Source of the DNA: an uncultured Bacilli bacterium
GTDB lineage: Bacteria > Bacillota_I > Bacilli_A > RF39 > UBA660
Direction of reading: 5' to 3'
Length of the DNA stretch: 5,111 nt
Assembly: GCA_947632295.1 (NCBI GenBank)
Contig: CANROQ010000071.1
Location: 1 to 5,111, forward strand
Shown: positions 1 to 5,111 of the stretch, piece by piece
How the letters are laid out: each line of letters starts with the position of its first letter
Position numbering within the stretch: position 1 is the stretch's first letter
The notes under the pieces: model-generated
Database searches by the model: none
What the model was told of the DNA's origin: nothing
What the model saw: only the letters and a program-made list of their open reading frames with translations
Program-made: the position numbers and the translations under genes

Positions 1-41
1 TTTGTTTAATTAAAATTAATTATAATTATTTTTAAAATTAA

Positions 42-347
42 CTATATAATATAAAAAAGTTGAATAATTCAATTTTTGGAAATATACTTTTATTTGTAGA
101 TGTTGATAGTTTGAAAACAAAAGCGATTCTAGCAGCTGAACAAATTTTAAAGGAAGTTAAAGCAAAAAATGGTAAAATTATATATCCAATAAAACCATTT
201 GAATATTCATATTTAAATGGTTTTACATAAGTCATTAATAATTTAATTAAACAAATTAAACATACTGCTTGTGGTTATAGATACTTTAGCCATTTAAAAA
301 CTAGAGTTATGCTTATTAAAAGTGTACTTAATCTTATTAAGGAATAA
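42..347 (+). pseudogene. Decayed C-terminal remnant of an ISL3-family transposase
   Basis: One + frame reads through this stretch with a single in-frame TAA at 228-230 and a natural TAA end at 345-347. After the stop it reads VINNLIKQIKHTACGYRYF followed by SHLKTRVMLIK. I recognise this as the conserved C-terminus of ISL3-family DDE transposases, whose consensus is roughly YSNGxxEGxNNxIKxIKRxAFGYRNFxxFxxRIL. Before the stop, PFEYSYLNGF matches the YSNGF part with two extra residues (YL). The part from 42 to about 190 has codon use that looks coding (VDVDSLKTKAILAAEQ), but I cannot match it to the transposase with confidence, so it may be a rearranged or foreign segment. No start codon or ribosome-binding site is visible, and the N-terminal catalytic portion would lie left of the window or be lost. 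The gene is non-functional: it is truncated and interrupted. Confidence 0.72.
190..225. repeat. Near-perfect 36-bp palindrome inside the transposase relic
   Basis: Two 17-base arms (190-206 and 209-225) are reverse complements apart from one G/A difference, and they flank a 2-base centre (TC). The palindrome spans the codons for the YSNGF region of the ISL3 transposase. Because of it, the opposite strand also reads a spurious YSNGF-like peptide. The symmetry is seen directly. Whether it has any role (cruciform, slippage hotspot) is unknown. Confidence 0.75.
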
Positions 348-399
348 TTAAAAGAAAACCTTTTTGACTCTCTTTAACTATTCGTTCTATCATTAGTTT

Positions 400-430
400 G
401 AGACATTACTAACACTAATTGAAAAAGAAC
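400..430 (+). repeat. Probable right terminal inverted repeat of the ISL3 element
   Basis: The sequence CATTACTAACACTAATTG followed by AAAAAGAAC lies about 55-85 bases after the transposase stop. It resembles the usual ISL3-family right end, which as I recall it runs approximately ATCAACACTATTTGACAAAGAGCC. Read outward-in on the - strand it starts GTTCTTTTTC. The left end and the 8-bp target duplication cannot be checked because the left end is outside the window. The family assignment rests on resemblance and position after the relic. Confidence 0.5.
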
Positions 431-825
431 ATTTTCTTTTATATCACGGAAAGATTTTTAATTTACACACGATTTTTTTAACAGCAAATATTTACCTAAT
501 TAATATATCGAGTGAAAATTTATTTATCAAATTAATTATTTATTTTTTTGTATTTTTACAGTATAACTTGATTTGTATTAACAATTAATATGAGGAGTTG
601 AAAATAATATATTTGCACTAAATATTATAGAACTATTTATTAGTTTATGATTTGTTTAATAGAAATATTTATAAAATGTTCTTTTTTGTATAATAAACTT
701 ATAAAAAGAACTAATATTTACTTTCCAATTTTTTTAGATATTTGTGGTGTATATTTTAATTATAATTTTACTATATTAACTTAAATTTAATTAGTAATAT
801 TTGAGATTGTATTTAAAATTTTTAT
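431..825. other. A+T-rich intergenic stretch without a supportable gene
   Basis: No frame on either strand holds a convincing coding sequence here. A good Shine-Dalgarno sequence (GAGGAG, 592-597, + strand) is followed only by stop-riddled sequence, so it may be a leftover of a deleted gene start. Small inverted repeats are present: GTTCTTTTT/AAAAAGAAC at 678-686 and 703-711, and a short AAAAGAA/TTCTTTT hairpin at 423-440. None is GC-rich or followed by a clear T-run, so I see no convincing intrinsic terminator for the operon that ends at 826. Confidence 0.6.
678..711. repeat. Short inverted repeat downstream of the operon
   Basis: GTTCTTTTT (678-686) and AAAAAGAAC (703-711) are exact 9-base complements around a 16-base interior, which can itself pair partly (TATAA/TTATA). 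It lies about 115 bases beyond the last stop codon of the - strand operon. It could be a weak bidirectional terminator or a leftover mobile-element end. The stem is almost all A/T and no U-tract follows on either strand, so function is doubtful. Confidence 0.35.
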
Positions 826-1914
826 TCAAATATATTTATTAGATAATTGAATAATTTTTGACTTAATTTTTTTTCCATATGCAGCATAATTAATATTATT
901 GATAATTGGATTTATTAACTTTTTTTCAAGATACTGTCGAATCAAATCAATTATAACACCTAATATAAAAATTATAATTGTAACCATAAAAATATAAACA
1001 ATTGCATAATTAGTAGATAGCATCTCTTTTGTATGAAATATATTTACCCATATGAATTTACGTAATAATCCATCATGAATCATATAAATTCCTAGAGTTG
1101 TTGATGCTAAAGTATTAATCACTTTATTACTTTTTATATTTATGTTTGCGAATAATTCAAATAATGAAATACTTAATATCAATGTTACGATATTATTTGG
1201 TCCCCATAAATATGCTAGTTCAAAATTTGATAATTTAGGAATATAAGATTTGAATATGTAAATAATAATAATAGATAAACTTAATAAAATAAACATTATA
1301 GTTGATAATATTATTGTATTTTTCTTTTGTTTTAAAATTTTAATATCATATATTCTTATATAACTACCTATTAAATACATTACCACGAACCATATCATTC
1401 TACAATAGAAATCTAAATTTTCTGTAGAATTTTTCATTGTACCTAATATAGTTGGTAGAAAACTCCAAGTAATGATGCATATTAATAATAATTTTTGGTA
1501 TTCCATTTTGGTTATATTTTTGATTAATTTATTTATAAAAGGACTTAAAAAATATAGAATAATATACATTCTTAAAAACGAATATGGCGAATAAAAAATT
1601 CTAAAAATAGATTCTACACCTAATATAGATGCTAATATTGCGGAAATTGAATTATAGAAAATAACTTCAAGTAATAAATATATAATCTTTTTATATGAAA
1701 AATTATTTTTTACCATGAAATATCCACTTATTAGAATAAATAAATTAACACCCAATTCACCTAATAACCAAAATAACTTAATTAAATAATTATTAATATT
1801 CAAAACTTTTACAGCATAACCACTTTTAAAAACACAATGAAATATTATTATGAATATCATTGCAATGATTCTTAATAATTCGAAATTTGACTTTCTTTCT
1901 TTCCGATTTTCCAT
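826..1914 (-). CDS. Acyltransferase-3 family membrane O-acyltransferase
   Basis: This 362-residue integral membrane protein is predicted to O-acylate (usually O-acetylate) a sugar of a surface polymer. The N-terminus has the family hallmark: NFELLRIIAM with R15, then H26 in the first membrane helix (the R...H pair typical of acyltransferase-3 enzymes), followed by GVNLFILISGYF at 55-66. Further signatures are YFLSPFINKL (121-130) and GIYMIHDGLL (275-284) near the end. About ten membrane segments are visible (roughly 11-29, 43-66, 75-100, 113-128, 141-160, 170-188, 200-222, 233-257, 264-281, 300-325), with a short basic tail. Length is normal for the single-domain form, with no SGNH domain. 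The start is supported by GAGGA seven bases upstream (1922-1926). It is the last gene of the operon, 80 bases after the HAD gene, and probably decorates the glycan made by its neighbours. The acyl group and the target sugar cannot be read from sequence. Confidence 0.9.
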   Translation of the reverse strand: MENRKERKSNFELLRIIAMIFIIIFHCVFKSGYAVKVLNINNYLIKLFWLLGELGVNLFILISGYFMVKNNFSYKKIIYLLLEVIFYNSISAILASILGVESIFRIFYSPYSFLRMYIILYFLSPFINKLIKNITKMEYQKLLLICIITWSFLPTILGTMKNSTENLDFYCRMIWFVVMYLIGSYIRIYDIKILKQKKNTIILSTIMFILLSLSIIIIYIFKSYIPKLSNFELAYLWGPNNIVTLILSISLFELFANINIKSNKVINTLASTTLGIYMIHDGLLRKFIWVNIFHTKEMLSTNYAIVYIFMVTIIIFILGVIIDLIRQYLEKKLINPIINNINYAAYGKKIKSKIIQLSNKYI

Positions 1915-1994
1915 ATTTTATTCCTCATTTCATTTTGAAGTAAATAAAAATTATATAATTAATTGTAAAATTATTATGAATAATAGTTTAATAT

Positions 1995-2651
1995 TTAAAA
2001 TAAATTAAAAAAATTAAATATTATTAATAATATGAAAATTAACCAAAATAATTTTATTAATTTTCTTTTTTTAAATTTTATTTTTGACCAAACAAACACT
2101 TTACCATTCCAGCAAATATAAGCGGTTTTTGCCATGTTTGCTAGAAATCTATCGCTATAAGAATCCGAATAAAATTTTTCTATATAAATATCTTTAGGTA
2201 ATTTATTTACTTTTTCTTGACCCTTGCAATTTTCACCAATAATTTTTCCTGTATTTTTATTCATATTTGTGGCGATTAAATAAACATTTTTTAATTGCTT
2301 TGTATATCCATATAATAAAAAATATGGTGAAGCACTAATTATATAAATCGGTAATCTATTACTAAGATTTAATTCTTCATTGAAAAAATTATAAATTTTA
2401 CTTTTGTTTTTTAACCAAAATAATTCAATTATTTCATCTACATTATTAAATTCTTTTAAAAAACTGAAAAATTGTTCTTTAAAACTTTTAGTATTTATAA
2501 TTTTTAAATGATTTAAAAGTAAACAAAAAGTAATTTTAGGTAAGTATTTTATTATCTTAAAATTTTTACGTAAGCAAAATTTAAAAAAATCAATTGAACT
2601 ATCACCTGCATAAATAGTTTTATCAAAATCATATAAATATATTTTTTCCAT
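1995..2651 (-). CDS. HAD-IB phosphatase with C-terminal membrane anchor, candidate lipid-phosphoribose phosphatase
   Basis: This 218-residue HAD-superfamily phosphatase has all catalytic motifs. Motif I is DFDKT with nucleophile D8 and acid/base D10. Motif II is IISAS with S106. Motif III is K147 within CKGQEKV. Motif IV is YSDSYSD with D163 and D167. A helical cap lies between motifs I and II, and the GKIIGENCKGQEKV stretch is typical of the SerB-like HAD-IB subgroup. Unusually for a soluble phosphatase, a basic stretch (KIKFKKRK) is followed by a hydrophobic helix at about 199-218, which should tether it to the membrane with the catalytic domain in the cytoplasm. AGGTG nine bases upstream supports the start. 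The first 23 bases overlap the end of the UbiA gene, implying translational coupling. Family and fold are firm. The proposed role, removing the 5-phosphate from polyprenyl-phosphate phosphoribose as Rv3807c is thought to do in mycobacteria, is inferred from context. Confidence 0.88.
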   Translation of the reverse strand: MEKIYLYDFDKTIYAGDSSIDFFKFCLRKNFKIIKYLPKITFCLLLNHLKIINTKSFKEQFFSFLKEFNNVDEIIELFWLKNKSKIYNFFNEELNLSNRLPIYIISASPYFLLYGYTKQLKNVYLIATNMNKNTGKIIGENCKGQEKVNKLPKDIYIEKFYSDSYSDRFLANMAKTAYICWNGKVFVWSKIKFKKRKLIKLFWLIFILLIIFNFFNLF

Positions 2652-3525
2652 ATAAAATCACACCTAAATATAAAACATATAGTAAAATACTGATTATTAA
2701 AGTTTTATCATGTAATAAAGTTTCAACAGGATCACCAAGATATATTGAGTTACTGTCTACATCTAAACTATATTTCATAACGATAAATATTATAATAAAT
2801 ATACTATATAATAATAAATTGTTTTCAAAATTCATACACCATAGTGAATAAAAAACCAAAGTTAATGATAAATATATTTGCATAAATTTGTCTAAATAAG
2901 ATTCGTTATAAAATTTTAAAACTTTTCTAGATAAATCATTATTTTTTTGTAGTTCTCCTTTTCTTTTTCCTAAAACTAAATATAGAGAGAAACTTAAAAT
3001 AGTTAAATAAAGCCAATTAGATATTTTAATATTGATAAAACTACCACCAAAATAAACTCGAAGAACAAAGCCTAAAGTTAAAAATATAATATCTAATATT
3101 GGAAGATGTTTCATATATATACTGTATATTATATTAATAATTATATAAATATATATAATCATAGTAGAAGAAATAAAATTATCAAAATTGAATAATTTAG
3201 TTGTATATAATAAAATTTGAATTAAGGTAACAATTAAAATTAAAAATCCAAAGATAATTTTTGCTTCAGACTTCTTTACTATTCCAGAAGCAATTGGTCT
3301 ATTTCGCTTTATAGGATGATTCTTATCTTTTTCATAATCAAACAAATCATTTAAAACATAAATTGCTGATGCCGCAAAACTAAAAGAAAAAAATTCTATT
3401 ATAGTTAAAATAACCGCATCAATATTTAGTAAATTTCCACTAAACAATATAGGGAAAAAAATTAAGAAATTTTTTATATAATGTTTAACTCTTAATAAAG
3501 ATATATATGTTTTTAACCGTTTCAT
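2629..3525 (-). CDS. UbiA-family prenyltransferase, decaprenyl-phosphate phosphoribosyltransferase-like
   Basis: This 298-residue, roughly nine-helix membrane protein belongs to the UbiA superfamily and to its DPPR-synthase branch (mycobacterial Rv3806c/UbiA, rhizobial NoeC). The first Asp-rich motif, NDLFDYEKD (59-67), is followed by HPIKRNRPIASG (70-81), matching the NDxxDxxxD...HPxKxxRPIAxG signature. The second motif is YSIYMKHLPILD (134-145), leading into GFVLRVYFGG (152-161). Two traits specific to this branch are GKRKGELQ (186-193) and the C-terminal LDVDSN...GDPVETLLHD (254-273). These enzymes transfer 5-phosphoribose from PRPP to a polyprenyl phosphate at the inner membrane face. I chose the ATG at 3525, with AGAGGTG eight bases upstream, over the in-frame ATG at 3543, which has no ribosome-binding site. 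It lies 22 bases after the GT-C gene and overlaps the HAD gene by 23 bases. Subfamily assignment is strong; the lipid is presumably undecaprenyl phosphate. Confidence 0.87.
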   Translation of the reverse strand: MKRLKTYISLLRVKHYIKNFLIFFPILFSGNLLNIDAVILTIIEFFSFSFAASAIYVLNDLFDYEKDKNHPIKRNRPIASGIVKKSEAKIIFGFLILIVTLIQILLYTTKLFNFDNFISSTMIIYIYIIINIIYSIYMKHLPILDIIFLTLGFVLRVYFGGSFINIKISNWLYLTILSFSLYLVLGKRKGELQKNNDLSRKVLKFYNESYLDKFMQIYLSLTLVFYSLWCMNFENNLLLYSIFIIIFIVMKYSLDVDSNSIYLGDPVETLLHDKTLIISILLYVLYLGVILYGKNIFI

Positions 3526-3533
3526 TCTTAATT

Positions 3534-3540
3534 CACCTCT
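3534..3540 (-). promoter_or_regulatory. Ribosome-binding site that sets the UbiA start
   Basis: Read on the - strand this is AGAGGTG, eight bases before the ATG at 3525. The upstream in-frame ATG at 3543 overlaps this site and is preceded only by A/T sequence containing the stop of the GT-C gene, so it is an unlikely start. Confidence 0.75.
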
Positions 3541-3547
3541 CATAAAT

Positions 3548-4948
3548 TTATTTATGCGTAATTATTTTAAAAGAGTTGTAATTGTTATTTATAATATAAT
3601 CTTCATTTTTAAAATAATTATATAAATATTTACTAGAATTTTTTTCAAATAAAATTAATGTAGTTTTTTTACTTTTTTTAAATTGATTTATTATATCGTT
3701 ATCTGAATAAGAATCATCTAAATAAATATTTTTTTTAGTTAAATCGTTAATACTATATATTTTTGTATTATAATTAGACATAATATTACTTAAATTATTT
3801 TCTTTTACATATTCATATATTCCTTTATAGTCATCACATTGATAATAATAGTTAAATCTAATGTTAATAGAAGAAAATATTAACATAATTAGATATATAC
3901 TAATAAATAGTAAGCAATTTTTGTTTTTTGATATTTTATTTAAAATATCGATAAAAATAATCATAAATAATGGAAAAATTGTAAAGCAATGTCGTTCCCA
4001 TACCCCAAAATGAATAACAAATGCAACACCGAATATTACAATAAAATATATTGCTAAACATATTAAATATTTTTTTTCATCTCTTAAAATATTTTTAATA
4101 TTTTTTAATGCAAAATATAATAATCCAATACAGGCAATTGTCATTATAAATAATGATATAATATGATTAATAGAAATATTATTAAAATCTAATGCTCGTA
4201 GATTGTTACGTGATAAACCAATACCAGCCATTCCTAAAAATCCATATAATACATATGCTATGTTTTTTAGTCCAAAACCAGTAGTTGTAGATTTTAAATT
4301 TATTATATATAAAATAAGTAGTGGAGCATACAATATAGAAAAAATTAATAGTATTTTGATATGTTTAAGAATTATCTCTTTATTTCTATAATTTTCTAAT
4401 AAGCATTTGACAATGTATGGAATTATTATAAAGCCAAATATGAAATGAACAAATACGCCAATTAAATAAATAAGATTTATTTTAATTATATTAGAAACCG
4501 AATTAAAATCATCAACAATGAAAACATGATATATAAATGCTAATGATAGGGTATAAACTATTATATATGGGGTTGCCTCATTCATATAATAAACAAACAT
4601 TGGATGTATAAAAAATAATAACATGAACCATAAATTCCAATTTTTAGCTTTAACAATTTTATAAACATAAAATATAGTTATAGGAATAAATAATAAATTA
4701 CTGCATCTTATAATCAATTCATTCATAGAACTAAAAGTTAGTCTTTCCCATAGAAACATATATAGCATATAACCAGGTTGAGCATATCCTAAACTTGTTT
4801 TTATAGTATTAAGTAAGTTACCACTGATTGGATCAAAAACGCGAACAATTTCATCTCCCCACATACCACCATTCGTAATAGATATAATAGAAATCATAAA
4901 AATAATTATAATAATAAATATTAATTTAAAGTTCTTCTTCTTTTTCAT
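3548..4948 (-). CDS. GT-C fold membrane glycosyltransferase (GT39/ArnT/Emb-like superfamily)
   Basis: This 466-residue multi-pass protein has the architecture of lipid-phosphate-sugar-dependent GT-C enzymes. After helix 1 (about 7-25) the first extracytoplasmic loop carries WGDE (30-33), the acidic motif typical of the catalytic site, then AQPGYMLY (56-63), the usual 'P in loop 1' element. YYMNEATPYIIVYTL (120-134) matches the family's ExRxY-type motif, with T-P-Y in place of R-x-Y. VWERHCFTIFPLFM (316-329) matches the late R-Y/H...P signature. About eleven to twelve membrane segments end near 361, followed by a soluble, Asn/Tyr/Lys-rich domain of about 100 residues that begins DDYKGIYEYVKEN (372-384) and should lie outside the membrane. 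The start at 4948 has a weak AGAAGTG site five bases upstream. It is the first gene of the operon, and by context it may use the polyprenyl-phosphate pentose made by the next two gene products. Acceptor and sugar are not readable from sequence. Confidence 0.85.
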   Translation of the reverse strand: MKKKKNFKLIFIIIIIFMISIISITNGGMWGDEIVRVFDPISGNLLNTIKTSLGYAQPGYMLYMFLWERLTFSSMNELIIRCSNLLFIPITIFYVYKIVKAKNWNLWFMLLFFIHPMFVYYMNEATPYIIVYTLSLAFIYHVFIVDDFNSVSNIIKINLIYLIGVFVHFIFGFIIIPYIVKCLLENYRNKEIILKHIKILLIFSILYAPLLILYIINLKSTTTGFGLKNIAYVLYGFLGMAGIGLSRNNLRALDFNNISINHIISLFIMTIACIGLLYFALKNIKNILRDEKKYLICLAIYFIVIFGVAFVIHFGVWERHCFTIFPLFMIIFIDILNKISKNKNCLLFISIYLIMLIFSSINIRFNYYYQCDDYKGIYEYVKENNLSNIMSNYNTKIYSINDLTKKNIYLDDSYSDNDIINQFKKSKKTTLILFEKNSSKYLYNYFKNEDYIINNNYNSFKIITHK

Positions 4949-4978
4949 ATTTTCACTTCTTTCAACACTATATCAATT

Positions 4979-5007
4979 ATTTTAACATCTTAAATTTTGT
5001 TTTGCAA
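4979..5007 (-). promoter_or_regulatory. Extended -10 sigma-A type promoter of the four-gene operon
   Basis: On the - strand TTGCAA (5007-5002) and TAAAAT (4984-4979) are separated by exactly 17 bases, and a TG one base before the -10 gives an extended -10 (TGTTAAAAT). Transcription would start near 4972, leaving a leader of about 24 bases before the ATG at 4948. It is the best-fitting promoter I see in front of the operon. The three downstream genes have gaps of 22 bases, an overlap of 23 bases and a gap of 80 bases, consistent with one transcript. Confidence 0.65.
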
Positions 5008-5038
5008 TATAAAAGGTGTGAGTTTTGGAAAGAATTGT

Positions 5039-5061
5039 GAATAATTAGTAAAAATGTCTCT
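5039..5061 (+). repeat. Tandem 23-bp repeat, copy 1
   Basis: It begins GAATAATTAGTA and ends AAAATGTCTCT. It is identical to the copy at 5074-5096 except for A at 5050 where copy 2 has G at 5085. The start-to-start period is 35 bases. The arrangement resembles the multiple transposase-binding repeats at IS21-type element ends, but an operator pair cannot be excluded. Confidence 0.7.
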
Positions 5062-5073
5062 GTTTTTAGCAAC

Positions 5074-5096
5074 GAATAATTAGTGAAAATGTCTCT
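5074..5096 (+). repeat. Tandem 23-bp repeat, copy 2
   Basis: It begins GAATAATTAGTG and ends AAAATGTCTCT, with 22 of 23 positions matching copy 1. The 12 bases between the copies (GTTTTTAGCAAC) are not repeated. The window ends 15 bases later, so further copies or the element they may belong to cannot be seen. Confidence 0.7.
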
Positions 5097-5111
5097 AACA
5101 ATAAAATGCAT

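Noticed and set aside
38..235. 65-codon open frame on the - strand containing a YSNGF-like string
   Set aside because: It is the antisense of the ISL3 relic. The YSNGF look-alike arises because the palindrome at 190-225 reads similarly on both strands. It has no ribosome-binding site or conserved continuation.
423..440. Short AAAAGAA/TTCTTTT hairpin as a terminator
   Set aside because: It has a seven-pair, almost entirely A/T stem with no clear T-run after it in a useful orientation, and it overlaps the probable IS end.
592..640. Possible small gene after GAGGAG on the + strand
   Set aside because: The site is a good Shine-Dalgarno match, but the frames after it stop within a few codons and there is no suitably spaced ATG.
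1941..1969. Internal promoter between the HAD and acyltransferase genes (TTTACA, 17 bases, TATTTA)
   Set aside because: The -10 matches poorly and a nearby TATAAT at 1950-1955 lacks a -35 at proper spacing. In sequence this A+T-rich such partial matches are expected by chance.
4203..4391. 62-codon open frame on the + strand
   Set aside because: It lies wholly inside the well-supported GT-C gene on the opposite strand and has no ribosome-binding site or recognisable protein features.
5015..5049. Short + strand frame after AAGGTGTGAG (TTG start at about 5025)
   Set aside because: It ends after seven codons at a TAG inside the tandem repeat, with nothing to support it as a peptide.
1..5111. 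CRISPR array, tRNA, rRNA or riboswitch
   Set aside because: No regularly spaced repeats beyond the two 23-mers, no cloverleaf-like GC-rich segments and no recognisable riboswitch core were seen. The leader of the operon is only about 24 bases.

Overview
The window is extremely A+T-rich (well over 70% A+T by eye). It uses purine-rich Shine-Dalgarno sites and ends genes with TGA as well as TAA, so it follows the standard code and is not a mycoplasma. Together with an ISL3-type transposase relic, this suggests a low-GC Gram-positive bacterium (clostridial or lactic-acid-bacteria type). A fusobacterial or related host cannot be excluded. It looks like an accessory cell-surface polysaccharide or glycosylation locus bounded by mobile-element debris.

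Layout. Positions 1-430 hold the decayed 3' end of an ISL3-family insertion sequence on the + strand: an interrupted transposase C-terminus, a near-perfect palindrome inside it, and a probable right terminal repeat. Positions 431-825 contain no gene I can support, only A+T-rich sequence with small inverted repeats and an orphan ribosome-binding site. Positions 826-4948 are one four-gene operon on the - strand. In transcription order it encodes a GT-C membrane glycosyltransferase (4948-3548), a UbiA-family phosphoribosyl-/prenyltransferase resembling mycobacterial DPPR synthase Rv3806c (3525-2629), a HAD phosphatase with a C-terminal membrane anchor (2651-1995) and an acyltransferase-3 membrane O-acyltransferase (1914-826). 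An extended -10 promoter lies at 4979-5007, just upstream of the first gene. Beyond it, 5039-5096 carries two tandem copies of a 23-bp sequence that resemble the repeated end of another insertion element.

How the genes may work together (inference). The UbiA protein would join PRPP to undecaprenyl phosphate, making lipid-linked 5-phosphoribose. The membrane-tethered HAD enzyme, translationally coupled to it, would remove the 5-phosphate. The GT-C enzyme would use the resulting polyprenyl-phosphate pentofuranose as donor on the outer face of the membrane, and the acyltransferase would decorate the product. This is the logic of the mycobacterial DPR/DPA arabinan pathway, but no DprE1/DprE2 epimerase genes are in the window. 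The transferred sugar could therefore be ribofuranose rather than arabinofuranose, unless the epimerases are encoded elsewhere.
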